Assembly: GCA_019359235.1 (NCBI GenBank)
Contig: JAHHHT010000004.1
Location: 124,001 to 188,000, forward strand
DNA length: 64,000 nt
Reading direction: 5' to 3'
Origin: Oscillatoria princeps RMCB-10
Lineage (GTDB): Bacteria; Cyanobacteriota; Cyanobacteriia; Cyanobacteriales; Oscillatoriaceae
In this document: positions 51,515 through 60,279 of the stretch, one piece after another
Position numbering within the stretch: the first letter of the stretch is position 1
Layout: each line of letters begins with the position of its first letter
Translations under genes and position numbers: made by a program
The notes under the pieces: generated by a model
Database searches by the model: none
Told to the model about the DNA's origin: nothing
What the model saw: the letters and a program-made list of their open reading frames with translations, nothing else

Positions 51515-52115
51515 TGGAAGGGTTGAGAGGGTGCCTGCCGAGCGCTTACAGCTAAAATATGGGAAGGTTTTGCTGTCGCTTTCCCACCCTCCCAGCCTTG
51601 ACAGACTGTTTATAAAGAAAAGATAAATAAACCCGCTCTGGCGCAGTAAGAGAGTCTTTATAAAAAAAAGTAGGGGCGGGTTTACAGATAGCCTTTGCCA
51701 CTACTAGGGGCGGGTTTACAGACATCCTTTCCTGCCAACAAACATCTGGAGTGAGAGACTGTTCGGTTGAATGCCCATAATATCTCTAAATGGGAGCATT
51801 GGGGATTGCGGCGGGGGTGGGGCATCACTGCTGCGCTTCAGGCACCCCTCCGGTGGTTTTCACCGGCATCCCCCCCTGTCCCACAGGAAGCGCAGGGTGC
51901 CGGGTTTAATATTTTAAGCGAATGCGCGTCTAATTTGCTGTTCTGTGAGATTTGGGAGAAACGGTCAATTCTTCTCCCGATATCACCTGAGTTCCCTCTC
52001 CCCTGAACTCTTAGCAAGTAAATTATATGCTTAACAGCAGGTCTTTAATTTTGCTGGCCTACTTAGCTGAAAACTCAAAACTCAAAACTCAACACTCAAC
52101 ACTCAAGAATTGACC
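51515..52115. other. Intergenic region with degenerate MITE ends and repeats
   Basis: No gene. GACTGTTTATAAAGAAAAG at about 51605 and GAGAGTCTTTATAAAAAAAAG at about 51651 resemble ends of the element at 21220. GTAGGGGCGGGTTTACAGA occurs twice (51671 and 51705). ACTCAAAACTCAA repeats occur just before the next gene. Confidence 0.55.
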
Positions 52116-53300
52116 ATGCGAACCATTGCCGAAATTAACGACAAAATCGCCGGCCAGCGTGCCGCAGTTTTAACCGTCGAGGAATTGAAAGCCCGCGTGG
52201 CGGAAGTGGGCGTCAGCCAAACAGCCAAGGAAGTTGATGTAATTACCGCCGGCACCTTTGAGCCGATGGAATCCTCTGGAGCGATTATCAACCTTGGCCA
52301 CACCGACCCGCCGATTAAAATTCGCCGCTGCTGGTTGGATGGCGTCTTGACTTACTCTGGCTTTGGGGCGGTAGACCTGTATATCGGAGCCACCCAAGTC
52401 AGTGAATCCCCAGACGGGGAAGAATTGCGCGAAAACAAGGGCGGCGGTCACGTCATCGAAAATTTGATTGCCGGCAAACCGGTACACCTGCGAGCCGTTG
52501 GCCAAGTAACAGACTGTTACCCTCGCTCATCCTTTGAAACCACCATCACCCGCGAGACAGTTAACCAATTTTACCTGTACAATCCCCGCAACTTGTACCA
52601 AAATTTTATTGTCGGCGTCAATGGCGGCGAGCGCCCCCTGTTTACCTACCTCGGTCCGCTGCAACCCGGGTTGGGGAATGCTGTTTACTCCAACACGGGT
52701 GCTCTGTCCCCCTTGCTCAATGACCCTGACTTGCAGCTGATTGGCATTGGCAGCCGGATTTTTCTGGGTGGGGGGATTGGGTACGTCGCCTGGGAAGGCA
52801 CCCAGCACTTCCCAATGCAAAAACGCTTGCCCAATCGCACTCCCATTGGCCCAGCTGCCACGCTAGCTTTGATTGGCGATGCCAAGCAGATGCACCCTCG
52901 CTGGGTTCGCGGTTGTTACTTCAAAAATTACGGTCCTTCCTTGATGCTGGGCGTTGGCGTCCCCCTGCCGGTGTTGGGCGAAGAAGTTGTAGCCAAATGC
53001 GCCGTGCGAGACGAGGATCTCGTGGCACCGGTGGTGGATTTTTCCATCCCCCGCCGCGTCCGTCCCACCTTTGGTTTGGTCAGCTACGCCCAGCTAAAAA
53101 CAGGTCGGATCGCCATTGACGGCAAGCCGGTGCGAGTCGCACCCCTGGCCAGCATTTTTCTGTCATCTCAAGTGGCATTGGAATTGAAGCAGTGGATTGA
53201 AGCAGGCCAATTTACGCTCAGCGAGCCGGTTGCCCCGATTCCCATGGATCGATCCTTTTTGCCTCAAGACTTGTGGGGTGCTAATTTTACCCTGGAATAG
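52116..53300 (+). CDS. Homocysteine biosynthesis protein (DUF39/HcyBio family)
   Basis: 394 aa. Members of this family are linked to sulfide incorporation into aspartate semialdehyde to form homocysteine in archaea and anaerobes, and occur widely in cyanobacteria. Recognisable text includes EVDVITAGTFEPMESSGAII, LTYSGFGAVDLYIGATQ and RIFLGGGIGYVAWEGTQH. The conserved cysteine in RRCWLDG and those near the centre (VTDCYP, RGCYF) may be functional. The ATG at 52116 is used; a TTG two codons upstream is less likely. No ferredoxin-like partner domain is fused or adjacent. Confidence 0.85.
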   Translation: MRTIAEINDKIAGQRAAVLTVEELKARVAEVGVSQTAKEVDVITAGTFEPMESSGAIINLGHTDPPIKIRRCWLDGVLTYSGFGAVDLYIGATQVSESPDGEELRENKGGGHVIENLIAGKPVHLRAVGQVTDCYPRSSFETTITRETVNQFYLYNPRNLYQNFIVGVNGGERPLFTYLGPLQPGLGNAVYSNTGALSPLLNDPDLQLIGIGSRIFLGGGIGYVAWEGTQHFPMQKRLPNRTPIGPAATLALIGDAKQMHPRWVRGCYFKNYGPSLMLGVGVPLPVLGEEVVAKCAVRDEDLVAPVVDFSIPRRVRPTFGLVSYAQLKTGRIAIDGKPVRVAPLASIFLSSQVALELKQWIEAGQFTLSEPVAPIPMDRSFLPQDLWGANFTLE

Positions 53301-53406
53301 CAGACTTGTCAAGTGTCCGCCTGCCGGTCAGTCGCCTGACCGCAGCCGGCAGGGCGAACAGATGTAATATCTGCAATACAGGCAGGCAACTCACTGACAG
53401 CAGGGG

Positions 53407-54426
53407 TCATCCTTCCCCCCCTGGCTTTCCTCCTTCTTCTGGTTCGGAATTCGGGGGACGGCGCTTGACCACCGGCTTGGCGATCGGTTCCTTGCGTTTG
53501 GGTGGAGCTGGAGGTGCCGCAGGAGCCCCTGGTGCCCCTGGTGCGGCAGGCGGGCCTTTGCGGGGGTAGGGTGCGGCACCCTTCGGCGGTTTCCCACCGG
53601 GCGGACGCCCGCCTTTGCGGGGCTTGCCCGGCTTCCGCTTCGGCTTGCCGCCGGGAACAAGGCCAATATCTTTCGCCTCCTGAATCAGGAGATTCTCAGC
53701 TTGGCGCTGCACTTGCAAGTCCCAGAAGTCCCCCACTGCTTTGCCAGGTAAAGTTCCGCTGAGCTTCAGCTTGAAGAACTTAGGCGTATCGGTAGGCTTG
53801 CGGGGAGCCTGGCGAATCTTGACGACGATATATTCCTGCTCTTGGGACTGGTAAACCACCTCGCCGCGAATGGAAAAATAGCCATCGCCAATCGGGGCGG
53901 AAAGATCCGCCGCGCCGGCTGGCTCAGAGGGCGCTAGGGTTTCCGGCTCCCACACCCCGACAATTTGGGTGTGCAAGTTGCCGTCTTTCTGGCGGGTGCG
54001 GGGATAGACCACCCACAGGTGCTCTTGTTCCAAACTCAGGTGGTTCTTCACCAAACTCATGATCCGACCCAACAGCACGGCATCAATCACCGTACCGTCT
54101 GAAGTCAGCAGGATGCCCTGAGTGAATTGATTGGCCGAGGGCATGTAGCGGCCACGCACCAAGCCAATGGCCCGGTACTGCATTGGCTCAGAGGGCGGTG
54201 GAATCGGTTCAAGTCGCGCCACTGCCGGTGCGGGAGAGGGACTCTCACCACTGGGGGCGCTGCTGGCTTCAGCTGAATTGCCAGTGTTTTCGGCATCGCC
54301 GCTGACGGAGGGATTGGCTGGTGATGGGGCAGCCGGTGGATTGACAGCCGGCTCATCCAAGGGCTGGCCAGAGTCAGATGCGGTTGAATCAGGTGGTTGG
54401 GGTAACTGCTCAGGAGAGATACTCAT
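53407..54426 (-). CDS. Conserved cyanobacterial protein with Pro-rich ends
   Basis: 339 aa from the ATG at 54426. A Pro/Ser/Ala-rich N-terminus (about 1-80) precedes a folded core (about 83-250): YRAIGLVRGRYMPSANQFTQ, then EHLWVVYPRTRQKDGNLHTQ, then FSIRGEVVYQSQEQEYIVVK. The core recalls OB-fold-like strands. The C-terminus is a basic Lys/Pro/Gly tail that could bind nucleic acid. No established function known to me. An in-frame ATG eight codons earlier (54450) is possible. It is convergent with the homocysteine gene. Confidence 0.75.
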   Translation of the reverse strand: MSISPEQLPQPPDSTASDSGQPLDEPAVNPPAAPSPANPSVSGDAENTGNSAEASSAPSGESPSPAPAVARLEPIPPPSEPMQYRAIGLVRGRYMPSANQFTQGILLTSDGTVIDAVLLGRIMSLVKNHLSLEQEHLWVVYPRTRQKDGNLHTQIVGVWEPETLAPSEPAGAADLSAPIGDGYFSIRGEVVYQSQEQEYIVVKIRQAPRKPTDTPKFFKLKLSGTLPGKAVGDFWDLQVQRQAENLLIQEAKDIGLVPGGKPKRKPGKPRKGGRPPGGKPPKGAAPYPRKGPPAAPGAPGAPAAPPAPPKRKEPIAKPVVKRRPPNSEPEEGGKPGGEG

Positions 54427-54793
54427 AAAACGTCCTTGCGGCGGAGACAAATTCCGATCCGATCAGTCGGGTTCTTTACCTTGTCTGGTTTGAGATGCCC
54501 GCACGCTGACAGCTTTGAGCGATGAGCGACGAGCACCACCATCAAAAAACGTGCCGGCGGCAGACTCCCGTTTTCAGGCAGGGAGTAGATGGCATCAGTC
54601 AGCTTATTTTACTGAATGCAACAAGCCTAGGAGACGATCAGCAAGATTTCTCCATCAACTAGCCTGACACACCCTCTGCCCCCGCACGCAACGCGCGAGA
54701 ATTTTGACTCAACCAAACCATCTAAAGTGAGCCCTCCGGGCGCTCCACGGTTCCAAAGCGATCAATAATGTTAATAGAGTTCAAAGCAGTTGT
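54427..54793. other. Intergenic region between divergent genes
   Basis: About 370 bp without a gene. No clear repeat or promoter beyond general AT-rich patches near 54750-54790. Confidence 0.45.
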
Positions 54794-55675
54794 GTGTCCC
54801 AAAAGCCCGGTCGCTGGATAATTCAAGTGGTGATGGTGCTTGCACTGATCGCCTTTGTGGGATTTTCCCTCTTTCCCCTCTTAAGCAATATTTTCAAGGA
54901 CAATCAAGTGCGCAGCGAGACCGCGCCCGCACCGGCCCAGCCGACACCGGCACCCGCACCCAGCAGCCTGCCCTCACCCAAGCAGTCAGATCTGGAAGCC
55001 CAGGCGCGGGGCTATGAACTGGTTTTGCAGCGGGAGCCGGAAAATCAAACGGCGCTTCAGGGGCTGCTGCGGACTCGCCTAGAACTGCGCGACATCAAAG
55101 GGACGATACCGCCCCTAGAAAAACTGGCCAAGCTGAATCCCGACGAGCCGCGTTACGGTGTCTTGCTCGCCCAAGCCAAGCAGTACCTGGGCGATGTCGA
55201 GGGAGCCGCTCAAATTTATCGGGCCATTCTCACCTCTAAACCCGGAACTCTGGAAGCTTTGCAAGGGCTGGTGAACCTGCTTCTGGCGGAAAACCGCCCT
55301 GAAGCTGCTATTGGGCTGCTGCAAGACACTCTCAAAACGGCAGCCGGCGCTAATCAGGTTCAGCCGGGAAGTGTGGATGTCCCCTCCGTGCAGCTGCTCC
55401 TGGGAGATGTCTACGCCCAGCAGAAACGCTTTGACGAAGCGAACGCCATCTACGATGAACTGATTAAAAGCAAGCCAGATGATTTTCGGCCCGTGCTGGG
55501 TAAGGCGCTGGTGCTGAAAACCCAGGGTAAAGACGCTGATGCCAAGTCACTTTTCTCAAAGGCTGCTACCCTGGCTCCCGCGACTTATAAAGATAAAATC
55601 CAGCAGCTGGCCTCTCCGAAGCCGGCACCGGCACCGGCAACCCCAACTGGAAGTGACAAACCACCCAGCAATTAG
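54794..55675 (+). CDS. Membrane-anchored TPR protein
   Basis: 293 aa. One N-terminal membrane helix (about 9-31, IIQVVMVLALIAFVGFSLFP), a Pro/Ala linker (about 42-66), then about five TPR units (about 68-265) such as YRAILTSKPGTLEALQGLVN and ANAIYDELIKSKPDDFRPVL, and a Pro-rich tail. It is similar to cyanobacterial TPR proteins involved in assembly of photosynthetic complexes, but I do not assign one. GTG start at 54794. Confidence 0.8.
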   Translation: MSQKPGRWIIQVVMVLALIAFVGFSLFPLLSNIFKDNQVRSETAPAPAQPTPAPAPSSLPSPKQSDLEAQARGYELVLQREPENQTALQGLLRTRLELRDIKGTIPPLEKLAKLNPDEPRYGVLLAQAKQYLGDVEGAAQIYRAILTSKPGTLEALQGLVNLLLAENRPEAAIGLLQDTLKTAAGANQVQPGSVDVPSVQLLLGDVYAQQKRFDEANAIYDELIKSKPDDFRPVLGKALVLKTQGKDADAKSLFSKAATLAPATYKDKIQQLASPKPAPAPATPTGSDKPPSN

Positions 55676-55681
55676 TCACGG

Positions 55682-55769
55682 CATGGGGCATGGGGCATGG
55701 GGCATGGGGCATGGGGCATGGGGCATGGGGCATGGGGCATGGGGCATGGGGCATGGGGCATGGGGCATG
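55682..55769. repeat. Perfect CATGGGG heptamer array, 12-13 units
   Basis: An uninterrupted run of identical CATGGGG units starts a few bases after the TPR gene stop. It is the longest and most uniform of the five heptamer arrays, which points to recent expansion by slippage. Confidence 0.95.
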
Positions 55770-55787
55770 GGTTGGAGTGCGACCTGA

Positions 55788-55827
55788 AACCTAACCCCTA
55801 ACCCCTAACCCCTAAACCCTAACCCCC
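55788..55827. repeat. CCCCTAA heptamer tandem repeat (telomere-like)
   Basis: About five CCCCTAA/CCCTAA units directly follow the CATGGGG array. The stop codon of the minus-strand GDT1-type gene (55819-55821) lies inside this run. Confidence 0.85.
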
Positions 55828-56484
55828 AACACCTTCCAACAAGGCGAGTGCGCCAAAAATCAGGAACAGGCAGCCCCCGATGCCGGTGACTGTCCGCTCT
55901 GAAATCCGACCGCAGATCGATCTTCCCGCCACGACTGCAATCGCGGCACAGATGCTGTGTCCCAGAACCGCACCGACAGTTACTCCTAAGGGGTTATTGG
56001 CTGCAGCTAGATTAATTGTGGCAATTTGGGTGCGGTCGCCCCACTCCGCAAGAAACGTCAGGACAAACGATTGCAGCAAAATTGCTATCTGAGGAGACTG
56101 TAAAGAAATAGCGGCTCCGGTTGCCTTCCCACCCGCCGGCGGCATCTTCAACTCAGCTTCCTTAACCGCAGCTGCAGCTTCTTCTGCTTCCTCGCAAACG
56201 TCCGCTTTGGCCGGCATTTGACTGGCTTCATAAAGCAATTTTGCCCCAAAGGCAAAAAATAAAGCAACTGCAGCGTAATGAATATAAACCTTGGGCAGCA
56301 GGGACGCGGCGGCTTGTCCGATTATAACCGACAGCACCGTCATCGCTGCTAAAGCTGCTACTGCGCCGGCAAACACCAGACGCCTGGGGTGGCGCATGGC
56401 CAATATAGCGGCTATAAAAAAAGTCTTATCGCCTAATTCCGAAACCGTAATCAGCAATAAACCGGCAGTAAAAGCTGTTAACAC
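55819..56484 (-). CDS. GDT1/UPF0016-type cation (Mn2+/Ca2+) transporter
   Basis: 221 aa, about 6-7 membrane helices in two homologous halves. Each half has the family motif E-x-G-D-K/R-T/S: SELGDKTF near residue 14 and AEWGDRTQ near residue 145. An acidic loop (EEAEEAAAAVKEAE) joins the halves. Cyanobacterial relatives export manganese. I set the start at the GTG at 56484 with AGGAG 9 nt upstream; an extra 19 codons of open frame lie upstream. Its C-terminal codons border a heptamer repeat. Confidence 0.88.
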   Translation of the reverse strand: MLTAFTAGLLLITVSELGDKTFFIAAILAMRHPRRLVFAGAVAALAAMTVLSVIIGQAAASLLPKVYIHYAAVALFFAFGAKLLYEASQMPAKADVCEEAEEAAAAVKEAELKMPPAGGKATGAAISLQSPQIAILLQSFVLTFLAEWGDRTQIATINLAAANNPLGVTVGAVLGHSICAAIAVVAGRSICGRISERTVTGIGGCLFLIFGALALLEGVGG

Positions 56485-56794
56485 TTTCTCAAACTCCTCA
56501 GAACAATCTACCCCTCTGAGTGAGCTTGATTTCAGTCGCAAGACTTCACCAAGCTCACATCAGCTGTGAACTCAGTGAAAGTCTCGCTCCCAAGTTTTTC
56601 AACTTTCCACTCAGCCCGGACTCACCGGCCTGAGGGCAAAAAAACTTGTCACCTGAACCAGGCTTATCGCCAGTATGTTGATTCAGATGGGCTAGCTGGA
56701 TGGTTGGCTAGCAGCTACTCCCTTTCGCATATAGGTAATCTTACATCTACCTCTGGGAAGATGCAATACCCCTGGGGAAAAATTTTTTCTGGGC

Positions 56795-56855
56795 GGGGGC
56801 ATGGGGCATGGGGCATGGGGTATGGGGCATGGGGTATGGGGCATGGGGTATGGGG
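56795..56855. repeat. GGGCATG/GGGTATG heptamer array
   Basis: About eight units, in which GGGTATG variants alternate irregularly with GGGCATG. Confidence 0.88.
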
Positions 56856-56906
56856 ACGATCTCACCCAACTGCCCTTGGATCTTTTGTGCGAAATACACA
56901 TTTCAT

Positions 56907-56978
56907 ATTTCCGGAAGAAAGCATATATACAAAACCGGTCTAAACCCGGGTATTTGTAAAAATCTTTCTTTCGGATAT
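56907..56978. repeat. 72-bp hairpin element, copy 2
   Basis: ATTTCCGGAAGAAAGCATAT at the left pairs with CTTTCTTTCGGATAT at the right. The centre ACCGGTCTAAACCCGGGT is itself partly palindromic. Oriented as the copy at 31162. Confidence 0.85.
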
Positions 56979-57099
56979 CCCTAAATTTGAGGGCTTTGCG
57001 CCCCCCGAACACCCAGTATGGGCCATATTTCTAGGGTTCAATGGCCAAATTTCAGCCGGTTCTGGGGGAGATTTTGTCTGCACATGGCATAATTCTCTG

Positions 57100-57171
57100 A
57101 TTTCCGGAAGAAAGCATATATACAAAACCGGTCTAAAGTCGGGTATTTGTAAAAACCTTTCTTTCGGATAT
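57100..57171. repeat. 72-bp hairpin element, copy 3
   Basis: Same length as the copy at 56907 and differing from it at a few positions, mostly near the centre. A heptamer array begins about 20 bp after it. Confidence 0.85.
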
Positions 57172-57193
57172 CTCTCAATTTGAGCGAGTGGCG

Positions 57194-57254
57194 GCGCATG
57201 GGGCATAGCGGATGGGGCATAGCGCATGGGGCATGGGGGATTGCGCATGGGGCC
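57194..57254. repeat. Degenerate GGGCAT heptamer array
   Basis: Units of GGGGCAT alternate with AGCGGAT and AGCGCAT, giving 7- and 14-bp periodicity just behind sdhA. Confidence 0.75.
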
Positions 57255-57282
57255 AATGCCCAATGGCCAATGCCCACCGGCC

Positions 57283-59010
57283 TTAATACTTCCGCTCTTG
57301 GGGCTGGAACATGGTAACAGTCACCGGCTTGTACTGCAAGTCAATCCCCGCCTGCGAGTAGTAAGCAAAAGTGTGCTTGAGGAAATTGGCGTCATCCCGA
57401 TCCGGACAGTCCTCCCGGTAATGGGCACCCCGACTTTCTTGCCGGTTGAGCGCCGAGGTCAAAATCAGCTGACCGACAATCATCAAACTGCGCAATTCCA
57501 GCGCTTCAATAATTTCCGTGTTCCAGCGACTCCCCTTGTCATCCAAGTATATCTGCTGGTACTGCTGCTGCAGCACCTCCACCTGCTTCAACCCTTCGCG
57601 CATAATTTCCTCGGTGCGAAACACACCGCAGTGCGCAGTCATGCAGTCTTGGAAAGCTTGACGCACTTGGCCAATCCGGTACTTGCCCTCCTTGTTGAAA
57701 AGCGCTTCAATTTGCTGGATGGCGGCGGTCAGGTAGCGCTGCTCATTCACTTCCGGCAGCTTGCGGTTTTGCACATATTGTGCTATTGCCGCGCCGGTGC
57801 GACGCCCGTAGACCACGCACTCCAGCAGGGAATTGCTCCCCAGCCGGTTGGCACCGTGAACGGAGACGCAAGCGGCTTCACCGGCAGCAAAGAACCCCTC
57901 AACCAGCCCGTCCGGGCCACTGCGCACCTGGCCATCGACATTCACCGGTATTCCGCCCATCGAATAGTGGACTGTGGGGCGCACCGGCATGGGCTGGTGC
58001 ACGGCGTCGATACCGAGGAGCCGGTGGGCTTCCTCCCAGCAGAAAGGAATCCGGCTGATAATTTTCTCGCGCCCCATGTGGCGCAGGTCGAGATAGACAA
58101 ATGGCCCGCCGGCGCTGCCATCGGGATGACTCCCGCGTCCGGCGCGAATTTCCCGGCTGATGGCGCGGGAGGTGATGTCGCGGGGTGCGAGTTCCATGCG
58201 GCTGGGGGCGTAGTTGGCCATAAACCGCTCGCCCTCACTGTTAATTAAGTAGGCACCCTCCCCCCGCACCGCCTCAGAAATCAGCACGCCGACGGGATAC
58301 AAGCCGGTGGGGTGGAACTGCACAAACTCCATATCTTCCAGGGGGACGCCGGCCAGGGCAGACATGGCCAAACCGTCGCCGGTGGAGGCGTAGTCATTGG
58401 AGGTGGTATTGTAAACCCGACCGTAGCCGCCGGTGGCAAACATCACCGCCTTAGCGCGGACGACTTCAATCGCGCCATCCTGGATGCGATACATGACGAC
58501 GCCCTTAGCTTGGCCTTCTTCCAGTATCAGCTGCATCACATACCACTCGTCGTAGATGCGGACGCCATACCGGCGCAGGTTGCTAACCAGTTCGTGGAGG
58601 ATGGCGTGACCGGTTTTGTCGGCGGCGTAGCAGGCGCGGTTGTGGCTGTGTCCGCCAAAGGCGCGCTGGGCGATGCGCCCGTCGGGTAAGCGGGAGAACA
58701 GCACGCCCATGTGTTCCAGGTCAATCACCACGTCTGGGGCTTCGCGGGTGAGGATTTCTACGGCGTCTTGATCGGCGAGGTAGTCGGAACCTTTTACGGT
58801 GTCGAAGGCGTGGGCTTCCCAGGTGTCGGCTGAATCTACATTTTTGAGGGTGGCGGCGATTCCTCCCTGGGCGGCGACGGAGTGGGAGCGAATCGGGTGG
58901 GTTTTGGCGACTGTGGCTACGCTCAAGTTGGGGTACAAGCGGGCAATCTCTACTGCGGCGCGACAGCCGGCAAGTCCACCGCCTACGATGATGACGTCGT
59001 GTTCTAGCAT
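57283..59010 (-). CDS. sdhA: Succinate dehydrogenase/fumarate reductase flavoprotein subunit
   Basis: 575 aa, FAD-containing catalytic subunit. The FAD motif GGGLAGCRAA is near residues 9-18. SHSVAAQGGIAA carries the covalent flavin-attachment-type segment, although a Ser-Val replaces the usual His neighbourhood. FGGHSHNRACYAADKTGH and the active-site Arg region HPTGLYPVG and RGEGAYLIN are present. The C-terminal ESRGAHYREDCPDRDD is typical. I chose the ATG at 59010 (MLEHDVIIVGGG); 17 extra codons upstream are unlikely. No sdhB/C/D gene is adjacent, as is common in cyanobacteria. Confidence 0.93.
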   Translation of the reverse strand: MLEHDVIIVGGGLAGCRAAVEIARLYPNLSVATVAKTHPIRSHSVAAQGGIAATLKNVDSADTWEAHAFDTVKGSDYLADQDAVEILTREAPDVVIDLEHMGVLFSRLPDGRIAQRAFGGHSHNRACYAADKTGHAILHELVSNLRRYGVRIYDEWYVMQLILEEGQAKGVVMYRIQDGAIEVVRAKAVMFATGGYGRVYNTTSNDYASTGDGLAMSALAGVPLEDMEFVQFHPTGLYPVGVLISEAVRGEGAYLINSEGERFMANYAPSRMELAPRDITSRAISREIRAGRGSHPDGSAGGPFVYLDLRHMGREKIISRIPFCWEEAHRLLGIDAVHQPMPVRPTVHYSMGGIPVNVDGQVRSGPDGLVEGFFAAGEAACVSVHGANRLGSNSLLECVVYGRRTGAAIAQYVQNRKLPEVNEQRYLTAAIQQIEALFNKEGKYRIGQVRQAFQDCMTAHCGVFRTEEIMREGLKQVEVLQQQYQQIYLDDKGSRWNTEIIEALELRSLMIVGQLILTSALNRQESRGAHYREDCPDRDDANFLKHTFAYYSQAGIDLQYKPVTVTMFQPQERKY

Positions 59011-59163
59011 GCTCTGGCTTTTATTCAGAATTCCTACCATCACTATGGTGCCGCACAACAAAAATTCCCCGCCAAAGGGCAGGGAAGTTTTTAGAATGAA
59101 GGAATGAAACGCCGGGATTGGGGGATTTGGGGATTTCTCCCCTCTTTTCTTGGGACGGGGTTA

Positions 59164-59196
59164 GGAAACCCGGTTTCTTTAAGAAACCGGGTTTCT
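59164..59196. repeat. Palindromic repeat (GAAACCCGGTTTCTTT family)
   Basis: 33-bp palindrome followed by GGCGTTTCTGGCAGGGTTTC, located behind the small membrane protein gene. Confidence 0.85.
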
Positions 59197-59257
59197 GGCG
59201 TTTCTGGCAGGGTTTCTGGCTTCCGCGATTCCAGCTGGTGGAAGATTCTCCGAAGCT

Positions 59258-59566
59258 TCAGCTGGTGGCTTGGATGGTTTTCTGGCTGGGCGCGCTGCCG
59301 GCTGGCGAGGGTTTGTCTGCTGTTTCTATGGGCGCGAACTCGATGTGGTTGAGCAGGGTGGTGACGAAGGCAAACAGCAGGAAGGGCAGAGACAGGACGA
59401 GGATGAGGCCAAAGGTGGCCAAGGCGTAGATTTGGCGAGCGCTGCTCCACAGGGCTAGTGCTGAGGCTAGGCTGAGGAAGATGACGATTAGCCAAATGAT
59501 GATTTGACCGTAGATATCGCCAAAGGTGAGGGTGCAGACTAAACGATACTTTGAGAGTTTATCCAT
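59258..59566 (-). CDS. Small two-helix membrane protein, unknown
   Basis: 102 aa with two membrane helices, about 18-42 (IYGQIIIWLIVIFLSLASAL) and 47-70 (IYALATFGLILVLSLPFLLF), and a soluble Ser/Pro-rich C-terminus. AGGA about 9 nt before the ATG at 59566 supports the start. Not recognised. It precedes sdhA on the same strand with a repeat in between. Confidence 0.65.
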   Translation of the reverse strand: MDKLSKYRLVCTLTFGDIYGQIIIWLIVIFLSLASALALWSSARQIYALATFGLILVLSLPFLLFAFVTTLLNHIEFAPIETADKPSPAGSAPSQKTIQATS

Positions 59567-60279
59567 GTATGTGATTCCTGGCTATATTGGTTTTACAAGA
59601 GGCTCTGACTCAGTTGTAGGAGATTTCTAAATATTTTGAAAATGTTTGCAATGTTACTTTACAATCTGCCCGGATTTTCGAGCGGGGCGCATTCGCCTGA
59701 CTCCCCTCTGTGCCTCCTTTACACTCCCTGACAGTAGGGGCTGGGCTTGTGCCCGCCCGGGAAGCTGGGGGGTTGGGGGGTGAAGCTTGACGCACAAGGC
59801 GTCTGGCACAGCAGAATTGCAGATCGCCAGAGTCAGAGTGGGGTGGAGCCTTCGCGCTTACAGGGAAGGGAATGTAAAAATTTTATAACATCTCAGTTAA
59901 TCTTGCTGGTTCCAGTTCAAGGAGTTGAGCTAAGCGAGCGCCAAGCCCAACATCAAAGGCGGCGCAACCGGCTCAACTGTTCGCCCCAAACAGAACACAA
60001 TATTTTTACAACTGCCTTTTTTATAAGATTGTTTTAAGATTTACCCGGCGAGCTAGGTGAGGAGCCAGGGGGGTGCCGCACGGAAGTGGTAGTTATATAT
60101 ACTGATTGCGGGTTTAATTAAAATTTAACTTTTTGGGTAAGAATTTTTAACCGGAATTGTTAGAATAACTACTATTAAATTGCAAAGCAAGGGTGTAGAG
60201 TATTCGCACAGAAAAAAGAAATCCCCGTAAGTTAAGGGGAATTTCTTAAGAAATAACGATCGTTTTCGGGAGAACCGAT
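59567..60279. other. Long gap upstream of the TPR gene
   Basis: About 710 bp without a convincing gene. It is AT-rich at 60090-60200. A strong hairpin AAGAAATCCCC...GGGGAATTTCTT lies at 60217-60247, about 30 bp before the next start codon. Confidence 0.55.
60217..60247 (+). promoter_or_regulatory. Leader hairpin in front of the TPR gene
   Basis: An inverted repeat with an 11-bp near-perfect stem (AAGAAATCCCC/GGGGAATTTCTT) and a short TAAGTTAA-type loop, followed by a GGGAG ribosome site and the ATG at 60280. It could be a terminator of upstream transcription or a leader attenuator. Confidence 0.45.

Larger units (their letters stand above)
56485..57282. other. Repeat-dense intergenic region
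   Basis: No gene. In order it holds a GGGCATG heptamer array (56795-56855), two direct copies of the 72-bp hairpin (56907-56978, 57100-57171) and a degenerate heptamer array (57194-57254). Confidence 0.7.
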
